The position numbers were made by a program, and so were the translations under genes. Positions 24,401 to 36,549 of a DNA stretch of 64,000 nucleotides are shown here, in pieces (within the stretch, counting starts at the first letter, position 1; every line of letters starts with the position of its first letter). The stretch is taken from contig JAKCOZ010000018.1 of NCBI GenBank assembly GCA_022605955.1, positions 5,340,001-5,404,000 of the forward strand, given 5' to 3'. This DNA comes from Rallus limicola (lineage: Eukaryota; Chordata; Aves; Gruiformes; Rallidae). The notes below the pieces were generated by a model. The model searched no databases. It was not told the origin of the DNA and saw only the letters and a program-made list of their open reading frames with translations.

Positions 24401-26781
24401 GGCCAACTTGCAAACCTTTCGCATACTTCACAGACGGCACACAAGGACGACAGAGCGCTGCAGGGAGCCGGCTCTGCTTTTGTGTGTACTTACGTAATGG
24501 GGAGTTCAATGTGCCTGAAGTGACTGCAATGACCTCAAGGAGCTTTTAACATCAGATTCTTCCAAAAGTTATACATTCATAACCACAATGAAATAATTCA
24601 CGGTACCAGTAATTGCTAGCAAAAGAGGTCTGAACAATGCATGAGCCCTCTCTAAAAGCCTCCACTGTCATGATTGGTGTCAAGGGCTGGCCTTGCACTT
24701 ACTTTTGCAACAAAAGTGTGTTTTCAGAAGACAGGATTTTCTAGCTAATACCGTGGGCAACAGAGCTAGTAATACAATGGCCCCTCCTGCTCATGCAGAG
24801 TGGAGAAGCACTGGAAATAGCCTAGCAACCCAAGTTCCAACTACAGCTGTGATAATGGACTGGTTTCAGCATCGGGTATAGACTAAAATGTTAGCCCAAA
24901 TGGTTATCAGAGAGGATGAAGACTACTGGGGTCACTCTGGTATCCCACCTGAATCTTGGTGTTGCTATGCACTGAGATTGGGATGCAGGAAGGACAATTC
25001 TTTTAAGAGACGGAATGCATACAGTCAGATTTGATCACTGAAAATTACAAAGGCAGGGAAGAGATGCACAAAAATGACAGATTCATTATGATATCAAAGC
25101 CATATTATGCCCTACAGTTGATACATGTATTTGTAAGAGTCACAGGAAAAGCAAGAAAACATCAAATCTTGACCCTCTGAACAAGAATATAGCTCTTCTT
25201 CAGTGCGGAATCAATGAGGCTGATGTTTTGGTCAAGAGCTTTTCACACAAACAAATGGAGCCTCATCCTGATGCAGACTTTTAAGTCTGTGCTGACACCC
25301 AGAAATACTTCCTTTCAAGAGAGGGCTCAGAACATTAAAGTGATCCATTTGGAAATATATTTTGAAGTGAATACTGGTTCAAAGCTTGACTCTGAAACTT
25401 TTTACAAGATTAAATTCATTTGATTTAAAAATCTGAAGGGAAGAAGAAAATGAAATTTTTATTCAATCAATAAAATTATTTCCATATGTGCAATTTCAAG
25501 GCCACTTTCAAGCAATCCAATTTTTATGCTGAAAAAAAATTAAAAAGCAAATAAAAAGTCTGGGCTAATATGTACTTATTAAAATTATTTTTAAAATTCA
25601 GCCACAGATCTAAAAGTCAATATTTCACTCAGTTCTAGGACCCAAAGAGTACTGTCTCAAGTATTAGCTCAAAGGACTACACAAAATCACTTGCTTAATT
25701 AATGTGATTTTCTAAGAAGAGCAGACTCAATACATTTGAGAATACCAATGTCTCTTAAGACAGGAGGTTTCTTCACAAGCTCATCTTAAGAAGATTTCTC
25801 TGTACTTATTTCCTATGCATATGTGTTCCAAGAACCATTTAATGAGCTTCACAGAATTACTCAAGAAAAGTAGTCTAACTACTTACTTTCTAGATCTCTA
25901 TTGAATTCCTTATTAATTAACATATTAATGCTCTGTTTTCTTAAATTTAACTTTAAAGAAAGCAAAAGAACTTTTCAAATTAAGTCATGAGACAAGAATG
26001 TTAACGGCTTTTTTCACTCTACTAATTCGTATACTCATTAAAATTTCTGAGGTTTCTAAGAAGAAAGATAGCAGTGACAACGTTGCTATTTTTAAACCAA
26101 AATCCACTTTACAGACCAAGCTCTTTGCTGGTTCCTTCGGAATTTTTTATCTGACAAATTAAGTCAAACTTTTGTTTTAATCATACAAATAGTTTAAAGC
26201 GTATACTCAAACAAGTAAATCTTTATGATCCTTGCATCCAGCTATGTGTCCTCCATTGGAACAGTGACTGTGATCTGGAGGGCTACTGTAATTCAACTGT
26301 GTTAGCAGCCTCCTGTATGAAGTGACCTGTTTATTCTCTCCATGCCATGCTCTCCTCTATCCCCCTTCATATAGGACTCTCTTTAAGAAGATCTGTTTGA
26401 AACAGTCCCTGGAGAATTGTCTTACTCCATCTACTATGGAAACATCAACACTAGTACTTTATTTTGGATCCAGAGTAGACTTTTAAAGTCAATTTTCCAA
26501 TCCATCATGCTGACTGAGCTCTGGTGGTGCCAAGTGTTATCTGAGTGCATGAACCAGAAGGTGCACTCCATCTGCAAATGGGCTTTCGATATATGGGACC
26601 AGAGTAAAGGTAGTCCCAAGTTAAAACAAACACACAAACTTTGTATACAAGGTGGAGATCTGTATACAGGTGTTACTTGATGAGTTGAAGGTTTCACAAA
26701 CCAAACAGTAGGAAGTGTTCATTGATATATTTCTCAGAATACCACTCTCCTGTAACTTTTTCTTCTCACCCACACCAGATT
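21481..26781. other. Unique non-coding DNA between CR1 copies
   Basis: No gene is recognised in 5.3 kb. At 23,975-23,990 a strong pyrimidine tract and CACAG resemble a splice acceptor, but no recognisable exon follows. Open frames of up to 87 codons on both strands near 26,417-26,697 overlap each other and look like chance. A short AACC repeat is annotated separately. Confidence 0.5.
23538..23565. repeat. (AACC)7 microsatellite with one interruption
   Basis: Seven AACC-type units in 28 bp, broken once by a CT (AACCAACCAACTAACC). This is a simple sequence repeat. Confidence 0.9.
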
Positions 26782-26806
26782 CAGATGGTTCTTAGAAAAT
26801 TAGTGT
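26782..26806. repeat. Left copy of a 25-bp target-site duplication
   Basis: The stretch ending GGTTCTTAGAAAATTAGTGT recurs at 28070-28094 with 23 of 25 positions identical (differences A/T at position 4 and G/A at position 22). The two copies immediately flank the CR1 element, which is the arrangement produced by target-primed reverse transcription. Confidence 0.85.
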
Positions 26807-28069
26807 ACCCCAATCATAGAATCACAGAATCATAGGGTTTGGAAGGAACCTCGAGAGATCATTGGGTCCAACCTCCCTGCCAAAGCAGCTCCCTAGCTCA
26901 TATTGCACAGATAGGCGTCCAGAGGGGTCTTGAATATCTCCAGAGATGGAGACTCCACCACCTCCCTGGGCAGCCTGTCCCAGGGCTCCCTCACCCTCAC
27001 TGGGGAAAAGTTCTTCCACATGTTGGTGCAGAACTTCCTGTGCTCCAACTTGCAGCCATTGCCCCTTGTCCTGTCTCCACAGACCACTGAAAAGGGGCTG
27101 GCCAATTCCCCCTGCATCCCATACTTAAGATATTTATAAACATTAATTAGGTCCCCCTTAGTCTTCTTTTCTCAAGACTGAATGGTCCCAGCTCACTCAG
27201 CCTTTCCTCATAGGGGAGATGCTCCAGGACCTTAATCATCTTTGTAGCCCTTCTTTGGACTCTCTTCAGGAGATCCCTGTCCTTTTTATACCAGAGAGCC
27301 CAGAACTGGACACAATACTACAGGTGGGGCCTGACCAGGGCAGAGTAGAGGGGGAGGATCACCTCCTTTGACCTGCTGGCCACACTCCTCCTGATGCACC
27401 CCAGGATCCCATTGGCTCTCTCAGCCCCCAGGGCACACTGCTGGCTCATGGCCAACCTGTCATCAACCAGGACCCCCAGGTCCTTCTCCACAGAGCTCTT
27501 CTCCAGCAGCTCATCCCCCAGCCTGTACTGATACTGACAGTTATTCCTCCCCAGGTGCAAGACTTTACACTTGGTTTTATTGACCCTCATCTGGTTTCTC
27601 CCTGCTCAGCTCTCCAGCCTGTCCAGGTCTCACTGGATGGCAGCGCAGTGTTCCTGCGTGTCAGCCACTCCTCCCAGCTTTGTATCATCGGTGTGCTTGC
27701 TGAGGGTGGATGCTGTTCCTTAGTCAAGGTCGTCAATGAAGATATTAAACAGGACTGGACCCAACACCAAGCCCTGGGGAACACCACTAGTCACAGGCCT
27801 CTAGTCAGACTCTGCTCCACTGATCACAACCCTCTGAGCTCAGTCCGACAGCCAATTCTCAACCCACCTCACTGTCCACTCGTCTATCCCGTTCTCTCAG
27901 CTTTGCTATCAGGATGTCATGTGAGATAGTATCAAAAGCATTGCTGAAGTCAAGGTAGATGATATCCACTGCTCTCCCTCCATGCACCCAGCTGGTGTGA
28001 GATCATAGAAGGCTATGAGATTAGTCGAGCACGATCTCCCCTTGTTGAATCCATACTGACTACTACATC
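26807..28069 (-). pseudogene. CR1 LINE, 5'-truncated, broken ORF2 reverse transcriptase
   Basis: A 1.26-kb CR1 copy in minus orientation. The octamer tail is at 26,812-26,836, followed by a 3' UTR of about 80 bp, then ORF2 read right to left. Going 5' to 3' on the minus strand I see YLDFSNAFDT (reverse-transcriptase motif A, ~27,940), DEWTVRWVENWLSD (~27,870), GVPQGLVLGPVLFNIF (~27,760-27,790), HTDDTKLGG (~27,680), [39 protein letters not shown] split from YCVQFW by a stop (~27,320), and an intact C-terminus LPREVVESPSLEIFKT ending at 26,893. The catalytic box normally read as F-A-D-D is H-T-D-D here. There are several in-frame stops, a frame change near 27,895 and a missing base near 27,152 (LRG|DLI). 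The element is dead. The endonuclease and the start of the reverse transcriptase are absent. Confidence 0.96.
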
Positions 28070-28094
28070 CAGTTGGTTCTTAGAAAATTAATGT
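28070..28094. repeat. Right copy of a 25-bp target-site duplication
   Basis: Partner of 26782-26806, abutting the truncated 5' end of the CR1 copy. It contains GGTTCTTAGAAAATTAATGT. Confidence 0.85.
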
Positions 28095-29312
28095 CCCTGC
28101 AGAGTGGGCCAAACCCCTACATCTTCAGAAACATAATTTTGCTTTACATTAGCATGAACTTCTGGCATTGCTTTCTCCAGCTATGCTTCCTTATATCAGT
28201 GACCTAATGTTACCCATTCAGCACATAGTTTCTTTTAGATGCAGAAGGAGAAGAAAAATCTATGCTCTGCTTGTCACATTGATTTTCAGAAGACAAGCAC
28301 AATGCAACTCCTCTACCAGCACCTCTGCTGTGGTCTTTTAGCCACAACTTGCACATCACCTTTCCAATGCCCATACAGACTTTCTTTTTTTTCCTCTCCT
28401 CTTTCCTGGAGGATGTCTGTGATGGGCTTGCCCTTTTCCTTGCTTCTGCTGGCCACGGGAAACTGAGATGTCTTTCCCAGATGAGGCAGCAATAGGAGAT
28501 TTAGTACAGGCTCACCTTTAGTGCTTTATTTTTTTTTCAAAAAAATAAAGCTAGAAGTGAGAGAGGAATTTCAGAAGGTCAAAGTGGAGAAACAAAAATT
28601 CTTCCTCTTGGGATGCAGGAAGCAGAAATAAGCACTGTGATAAGAACAGCACTTCTACCACTACCTGCCACCATGTGGATAGTCTCCACAAAGAAATTAC
28701 ATCAGTAGAAAAAAGATAAGACATCATTTATACCATTGCAGTGATTTTTAAAAATTGCCATAAACTCTGGATTTGTGAGCAGCCTCAGAACTAGTTAAGA
28801 GTAGATTTAGATGAGGAAAGTTTTACTGGTAAAGTGTTCACACACAGTTCCTTACTCCCTTACTCTGACCGTAATATACCTCTGACCATAATATACCTCT
28901 CTGGCCAGTATACATCTGACTTACTCGTCAAAGTAAGTCAAAGACAAAAGAAAGAAAATGTCTATCAGTGCTGAATCTACACATTTAATAGTTAGGAATA
29001 GAAGAACTGGGGTTATCTTTTTCAAACTAAAGCAGACTAGCTTTCTTTTCTTGAAGAGAACATTAAAATTCACAATGATTATAAGAATATAATTTCTACA
29101 AAGACTATGAAGCATTTTCTTAAAGTCAAGAAACAAGTGCAGCTCTTGATATGACTTATCAAGTCATCAGTAATCACTAATGAATCAGTGAATCAAATAC
29201 AGGGAGCCTGATGTAAGTCTCATGTTTATCCTCTGCTTCCATTTTGTTATGCTTTGTTTGCACAGTACACAAGGTGAAGAGAGACTTGTGTGCTGAAGAA
29301 TTGTGATCAAAA
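28095..29312. other. Unique non-coding DNA
   Basis: No gene or further mobile element is recognised. The stretch contains a T9/A6 junction at about 28,530-28,546 and a 17-bp tandem duplication described separately. Confidence 0.5.
28863..28896. repeat. 17-bp tandem duplication with one mismatch
   Basis: CTCTGACCGTAATATAC is followed directly by CTCTGACCATAATATAC. A more diverged third unit (CTCTCTGGCCAGTATAC) follows, so an older three-copy array is possible. Confidence 0.9.
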
Positions 29313-29702
29313 AATCATAGAATCATAAAATCTTTAAGGTTGGAAAAGACCACTAAGATCAAGTCCTCTACCACCACGTCAGCTAAACCATGTCCTGGAG
29401 TGCCACGTCTACACGTTTTTTGAACCATTCCAGGGATGGTGACTCCACCATCTCCCTGGGCAGCCTGTTCCAATGCCTGACCATTCTTTCAGTGAAGAAA
29501 TCTTTCCAATATCCAATCTAGACCTCCCCTGACACAACTTCAGGCCATTCCCTCTCATCCTATTGCTAGTTACTAGAGACCAACCCCACCCAGCTGCACC
29601 CTCCTTCCAGGTAGTTGTAGAGAGCGGATCAGGTCTCCCTTCTCAGCCTCCTCTTCTCCATACTAAACAGCCACAGCTCCTTTAGCCACTCCTCATAAGA
29701 CT
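29313..29702 (-). mobile_element. 5'-truncated CR1 LINE, ORF2 C-terminus plus 3' UTR
   Basis: The tail AATCATAGAATCATAAAATC at the left end is the CR1 octamer repeat. On the minus strand the body encodes, with stops, YEEWLKELWLFSMEKRRL (~29,640-29,695) and [16 protein letters not shown] followed by FKKR (~29,410-29,480), the standard end of CR1 ORF2. At least three in-frame stops lie between these blocks, so it is a dead copy. Divergence from the 26.8-kb copy suggests another subfamily or age. No convincing target-site duplication is visible. Confidence 0.94.
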
Positions 29703-32700
29703 TAAATAAATAGATAGTCCCATGAGTAGTCTAGACTTTAGCACTATTTGCATTTTATAGCTAACTGCAGGAAGCATCTTGCTGTTTAGCTATGTCCTGC
29801 CCAACCTTATTTTCTCTCTGTTGGCTGCCAACCTCTATACAACCTTTCAATGTTAAAGACCACGTGAATTAATAATTATGTATTAAATTTTTGTAGACTC
29901 AATTGCCCAGAAATCCTAGTTGGCGGTTTTACAATTGTTTGGTCACTTCAGAAGCTGCTATAGTACTTCTCAGAATTTAACTGCACTCTTTGAAGTTCTA
30001 CAAACAAGATGACCCTGGACATTTTCCACCCTTTTTGCTTCTTCAGTAGTTTATGCTATTTTCTCTACTTTGATTATTTACTCATGCACTCTCGCTTGAC
30101 AGAATGGTTCTGTTTTCCAGACTGAATCCAGCTACAGAACGTAGTGACCAGGCTGTCCTATGATCAGCCAGCTTGGGCAGGTAATAAAAACTGAAGACAG
30201 TGGTCTCAATTTCCCTTTGCTTTTGAGATTAAATTATATGCCCTCACCATCCTCTTACACTTAGAACAAATAACATGACACAACACTTTCACCATGACAG
30301 TGTCGAGAGAAAAGAAAACTGAAGGAAGAACAGAGAATAAATCCATTTAGGCTAGAAGGGAAGACAGGACTTCAACTACATGAAGCCAAAGCACAAAATA
30401 TGTTGGGGCAGGAGGACCAAATACAGTATTCAGGATCTGGATTCATATGCATGTGAACAACCACCATACGTGAGAAGTCTGTATTAAACACCCAGATTCT
30501 GACAAAGAAAGCGTTTCAGGTCACCGTACAAGCTGTTCAATATAAAGCTAATGTCTATAAAAAATGTGTTTACATGGTACTAAAAATTGCAATGTACCTT
30601 ACATGAGCTATAGTGCCTTGGAATAGGGAAAAAAAAAACCCAAAAAACCCAGATGGAGCTTTCTCTAGTCAAATCTCAACTTGAAAGACACAGGCCTTGT
30701 AGAGCTGAAGCTTAGTTGGTGGTGCACTTCATGTCCTTCATGTAAAATATTCTGTCACTTTTAATTTTGTATCTTGTTTACTTTCTCTGTTACAAAAGAA
30801 CTGGGACTTGTTTTTAGCAGCTCTGATTAAGTTTCTATTGATTTTCGAGATAGGAAATGGAACTTTCAGATTTCCCACATGAATTTAAAGCAAGTCAGAT
30901 ATTAACCTCGAGGTAAAACATCTGCCATGACATTCAAAGAATAGACAAGTACTATCTTACAGAAAACAGCATCTGTGTTCAAACTCAGTCCTTGGGATTT
31001 GGGTTTTGAGAACAATGCAAGCAGTAGGACTGTATTTTTACATATATAAAAGCACACATAAATGTATCCACATTTATTCATAATTTCATTCACTCAAACG
31101 TTACCACACATACATGAAACACCCTCTATATACACATGCGTTAACAGTAAAGCATTAATGGCTAAAGTGAGTTAGAGACGGTGTCAAGGGGAATTAAGAA
31201 GAATGTGAAAGCCAATGCAGAGCTGGAAAGAGACTTATTTTTTGCATTACTTGTATCTAATGATATACAGGATATTTATTATTTTTAAGGATCAATGTCC
31301 TTATCTCTTCCTGTGACAAGTACATATACCTGGTAGCTTATATTTTTCATTATCAAATATATACTGGTATAGATAGTGATAGTATTTAGTAGAGTAACTT
31401 AAAATAAATGTGTGTAACATTCTGAAATACACACCATGTGCAACACCTACTGAGCTGAAAACTATTACCTTCATCCTTGGACTCATTTTACCATCATGGA
31501 AATCTTAATCTACTTGTTTGGAGATGTATGAAATATTGAGGTATACTTTCAGACTATGAATATTTTTGGCAAGATTCTAAATCTAAAGGCCACCCAAAAT
31601 GAAAAAAAATATCAGGTGAAAAAATTAAAAAACAAACAAGCAAACAAAAAACACAAGAAAAAAAAAATCTTTAGAAGCAGAGCTAAGACATTCTGGTTTG
31701 TTTCTATCTTGTGAAACATCCATGACATGACTTGCTGGTGTTTAAAATGTACACCTGGCTAAAAAAGCTTGACTGTGCCAACTATTTTATTCAACAGAGA
31801 GGGAAATGTTTTCAGTGAGATTTGTGGACTTAAAAAGGTAAATTCTTCCTACTATCTTATCATTACAAGAGTGATCCCATTTAGCTTCTCAACTCATTAG
31901 AGCCAAACAGGGAACTGTCCTATCAATGCCCTTGTCAATAGGAGGAGTACTCTGCAGCTGGTTAAACTCTGTCTTAAAAAGATAGTTACTCAATGCATTC
32001 AAACACCGTTATAAAACAGCTTTGATCAACAGAGTAGAGCCCCTTTGAAATGCATAAAGGAAAAAAAAGACTCCTTTATAAATGACTTAATCTTCCAGTG
32101 CTGAAGCTGTCACCAAAAAGATGGCAAAGGAAATTTGAGGGATTTTAGGAAATGCTGTAATCCAAAAAAAAAAAAAAAAAAATAAAAAAAAAAAAAAATT
32201 CAGCTTCCCAAGGGATCAAAACATTAAACAGAATTTTGAAAATATAAAACTATTCAATACATTTTCATGAACCTGAATTCTAAACTTAAACACAAGTATT
32301 GTAGACCAGGTAAATCATCTTGTAGAAGGTCTGTTAAATGGCACTTTGGGAAACATGAAAGCATACCAGTATTAAAATGTCAAGTTATATTTAATAACAG
32401 CTGACCCAGGCACCTGGCCATGAAAAATAACAAAGGTCAAAGCTTTATAAGCAGATTAAAATAACTAAACAAAAATAAAGAATGTTTAGCATCTATTATT
32501 ACTGCCTGTAAGCTGGTGCTACAGACATATGCTGCATATCAATAAGAAGCGTAAAATCTTATGAGACATTTTTACAATTCCAAAGTGTTGTTACATTTGC
32601 TGGAAAGCTGAAACTGTGCTGTCATTTTCCCTAGCAGCCTCGTGTTTTCCATGTTCAATATAAGATGTGCTACTGTGAGAAAGATTTTTAGAAAAGGATG

Positions 32701-35039
32701 AAACTATACTGAAAATCAGACTTCACACCACCAATCACACTAAACGTGCTCTGCTTTTTCACAACAGGCTACATATGTGAAGAGGATTTTCTCTGTGTAT
32801 GTGTGTGCATCAGAAAGATTGTAATAGGTTGAGGAATACATAATAAAAAGGTAATAAATATATAGCATAAAAATGGCACCACTAATTTCCATACAAGATA
32901 ACAAAGTAGATCATATGTGGGGGAGTAGTAACAGTACTCCTAACACCATATTTGTGGAACTGTACTTCCCAAATGACCCAGCCATTAGGCCAAACGGCTG
33001 AGAGAACCACTTAATTTTGGGGAAAAAAAAAAAAAAAGAAAGTATCATGCAAATATCTCTAATGCATTTCTATTACTACTAAATTATTCATGGAAAAGAA
33101 CTTAGACTAGGAAGCAAATTTTTCCTTTTTCCTATCAACATGTTACAATTTTATTTGGTGATTGCCTCCATAAAAATTGCAAAGCAGCTACAGGGAGACT
33201 AGAGATGGGCTTATGCAGCAAAAATACTTTAGGAAAGGTGGTTTGCACCTGAGCAGTTTTGTGCTATTGGCATATATAGAAAAAAAATTATACACATTTC
33301 CTTTTGTGTACCTAACATCAATCAGTCCTTAAGCAATCTAAGTCAGTCGTTTTGCATTTCAAAAGATTGGCAGCAACTCTGAATTTGGAAAAAAAAAAGG
33401 CAATTAGCACTTTTCCTTCTACAATGGAAGATGATCCCTGAATTATATCATAGAAATGTACAGAAAGGTACAGCACATTACAATGCCACCTATTCACATT
33501 CTGCACCAGCCATATATTTAACAAATGACATTTTGACCCAATCACAGGTAATTCAAGATCTTTCTGTGAAGATAATTGAAGATGAAATCATCACCTGTTC
33601 CTTCAGCTGGTTTTTGTTAGCAGTGTCTTCTTCTGCCTATAGGACTGTCTTACTACCACCCTTCTCCAGCTGCCATGAAACATTCCCACTGGCTTTACAC
33701 ATATGCAACAGAAACACATGAGGCTTCGGAACAGGCAGTTAGGTTTACTAGTTATTACTAGGATCCACTGAAATCAAACAAATACAGCCAACAGAAAAAA
33801 AAAGCAAAGAAAAAAGAAGGCTCATTTAAATCTTCAATTGAATTAGACTTAGCCACATTTGAATTGCACATCTGAACAGCCCATTTATAGTCACTTCTCG
33901 TGAGCATTCAGTTTGCAGGCACAGATGTTCAGGGAAAATACAGTTTAATCTCAGGATGAGATCATTTAAATATAGCCTTCTGTGAACATTCATACCAGTC
34001 AAGGAACAAGAAAAACACCAATCAAATTGTATGACTAATCATTTTTAAGTTGTGCAAAGATACGTATTTGAATTTCAGATGCCAATCTGAAAAAAGTGCC
34101 TCAAAGCTTTAAGAAGCATCAAGAAAAGGGCTACGTGCTCATGGAAGCTTTATTTATGGCAAAGGAGATACTCATCTTTAACCAAATGGCTCAAAACAGA
34201 TTATTAAAGCAACCTGAAGAAAATGTTTGGAAAAAAATTACCTTAATGGACAGTTTTGTGGAATGGACAGAGATTCAAACATAAATGAATAAAAATTTAC
34301 AAAGAAATAACTTGATTTGAATGAAAATAAAGGAGAAGATCCACTGTAAATACATCTTCCACCAATGTTCTTCAGGCAGGAGTGATTCAGATGCTCTGCC
34401 TTTCTAGCCTAATGAATCTCACTGAAATGTAGTGGTTAGACAACTAACCCTTTTCAGCAAAGAATTTCCCACAGAATTATCCTTTTCAAGGTAGCTCCCC
34501 TGCTCTCTTGTTCTCAGCGGGCTGAGGTTACAGGTATCTGCAGTTAAAATGTGCTGTTTCAGAACTGCTACCACTTCCTATTTCTCCGCTGGGAGTGCAG
34601 CCGAACTACTCTGAGACCAGTGTCTTTCTCACATAATGTCGGACTTAAATCTGTGGGACACACCGGAGTCATTTTAGATCAATGTCAAAAAGAGACAGAA
34701 GGCAAAAAGTTAGCGAGAGGACAGCAGTATCCCTTTGCAGCAAACTGTTTTCCATGAGAGATGATAAACATTTATTTCAAGTGTAAGTAAGTTGGGAAAG
34801 ATTTTTACAATGCCAGCATAAAAAGTAAAGTGGATTTTGAAAACAAGCATGTCACAATATAAAACAGGGAAAAATGCACACAAAAATATTTCTATCCACA
34901 TGGACAGTAATTTAGCTTTTTTCCTTGAAACCTGACTCTGAACACAAAGCCACCCGAGCAACACTAACTTCATTTGCCTTTTCTTTCATTTCTGTAAACA
35001 GGCACAACATTAATACACAAGGGATTGTTAAGCTTAAGG
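29703..35039. other. Long unique non-coding stretch with A-rich tracts
   Basis: No gene is recognised in 5.3 kb. Low-complexity A-rich tracts occur at 30,629-30,648, 31,619-31,669, 32,164-32,198 (A19-T-A15) and 33,021-33,039. The open frames here (up to 96 codons) match no family. The 32.16-kb tract could be a retroposon poly(A) tail, but I recognise no body on either side of it. Confidence 0.5.
32164..32198. repeat. Poly(A) tract, 34 of 35 bases A
   Basis: A19, one T, then A15. This is the longest homopolymer-like tract in the window. It could be a simple expansion or the remnant tail of a retroposed transcript; no AATAAA signal lies just upstream on the plus strand. Confidence 0.95.
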
Positions 35040-35108
35040 TTTGCAAAGTGTTTTGTGATCTTCAAGTTGTGAGTTCCAGAAATAGTAAAATAACTGTTAT
35101 TATTTTAC
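35040..35108 (+). repeat. Possible L2/L3-type LINE 3' tail
   Basis: TTGCAAAGTGTTTTGTGATC, then TTCAAG, ending in CTGTTATTATTTTA follows the pattern AAAGTGCTTTGTGATC..(TATT)n of the old L2/L3 group 3' ends found across vertebrates. It is short and decayed, non-coding, and assigned from memory of the consensus. Confidence 0.4.
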
Positions 35109-36336
35109 CATGACTTCACAAAAGATTAAAATGCACTATTATGCAATGTAGATCATTATGCTAATTAGACACAGGTTTGATTCTGATCAAAGCTAATTTT
35201 AAACACAGACTTCCATACACTCTTCCAACACCATCTGACAACTTACTTTCAGTGATTATGGTAATATTCCTAGGAATATTAATATATATATATGGAAGAT
35301 ACCTCTGTTGTTAATCAAGTGTACAGGAGAATACTGAGACGCCTTCAACTTCTTCGATCAGTGTAACTACTGGCACTATGCAAATTTTCATTCCCAGTCT
35401 CACAGTGTATTAGTAAAGTATTTTACCAACAAATGGCGTGAGGGAGTGCTAAAGCCATATATACTTGGGACAAAGTCTAAATCAGTAGAAGTATCAAGCA
35501 GCAAATTAATACAAAGTTATTTTCCAATCTCTTTTTGTTGGTTTACAATGCTTATGGTTACTTGATTAGTTAACAAAGTAGTAAATACTTCACCAAAGAA
35601 TGAACAAGATGCCTCCTCTGAAAAACCAATAACATGAATAACGGAAGCTAAGACCTTTAGTCTTAATTCCATAAGAAATGATTTAGGCTTATTTTTTATA
35701 ACTAGTTCCACCATGAATTAACAAGATCAAAATATCTGGCAAAATAAGAAAACTTCTCCTGCTGCCTATTGCTCATTTTTGGCATAATGTCCCAGAGATA
35801 TGTACAGTAACTGAAGCTTCAGAAAAATCTGACACGTGTTTTAAAGTCTTATGTAACTATAAGAAAAATATGCAGTATTTTCTGCTTTAGGTTTTTCCAG
35901 AATGCTGTTATTTAATTTCATTCAAAAGAGGCATAAAACACTCTGTTCTTAATGAGTTCTTGATACAGCTTATCTGCTTTTATGAGGGTTTGTCATCACA
36001 GCATGAATCAGAATCATAGGAGACCACTACTTAGTTTGAGTTTATGCATGATTTGTCTTTAAAAACAGATTGGTTTGAATTGTTGGATCGCAGAGTAATT
36101 GCAGACACTATTGGCTTTATCTATGTAACGGGTCAAATGTGATTGGGATGCTCCCTTTCAAGTGCAAAATTTATCATTGGGATGACAAAGCTTCACATGT
36201 ATTTAAGATCATAAATGGCACACAGTTGCGGGGATTTATGTTAGTGAGTTTGGCAATCAAATACAAATGAGAAAAAAAATACCGAATGAGCTTCCACTGC
36301 TACATTATTTTGTGGATTATAGATGCTAGCAGTAAT
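35109..36336. other. Unique AT-rich DNA with a 20-bp palindrome
   Basis: TAATATTCCTAGGAATATTA at 35262-35281 is a perfect 20-bp palindrome, directly followed by an (AT)n run. No gene or other repeat is recognised here. Confidence 0.55.
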
Positions 36337-36437
36337 CTCAAACTCTCAAAGTGCTTCTTAAAAGCATGATTAACTCTCACAACACCCTTGTGGAGGAGGT
36401 AAGTAGTATCAAATCTTTTTTACAGGTGAGGCTGCTG
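36337..36437 (+). repeat. MIR-like SINE
   Basis: CTCAAAGTGCTTCTTAAAAG, then ATTAACTCTCACAACACCCT, TGTGGAGGAGGTAAGTAGTA and TTTTACAGGTGAGG follow the MIR consensus (ATTTAATCCTCACAACAACC, GAGGTAGGTACTATTATC, TTTTACAGATGAGG) in order and spacing. It is ancient, predating the bird-mammal split. The GGTAAGTAGT inside it is part of the MIR consensus, not evidence of a splice donor. Confidence 0.75.
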
Positions 36438-36549
36438 CCGTACTACCAGGCAAACTAGCAACCGGCTGTTTGATACTGCCAGAGGAGGGTGCGTGGGTAT
36501 CACACCTGTCAAGTGTGCTCACTCAGGACTGACCTACTTCTTTTCTTAG
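36438..36549. other. Spacer with a strong splice-acceptor-like end
   Basis: This ends in GACCTACTTCTTTTCTTAG, a good branch-point-like CTGAC plus polypyrimidine tract plus AG, immediately before the candidate exon at 36550. Confidence 0.4.

Noticed and set aside
36392..36405. GAGGAGGTAAGTAGT as a splice donor
   Set aside because: It falls inside the MIR consensus, which contains this string for its own reasons.
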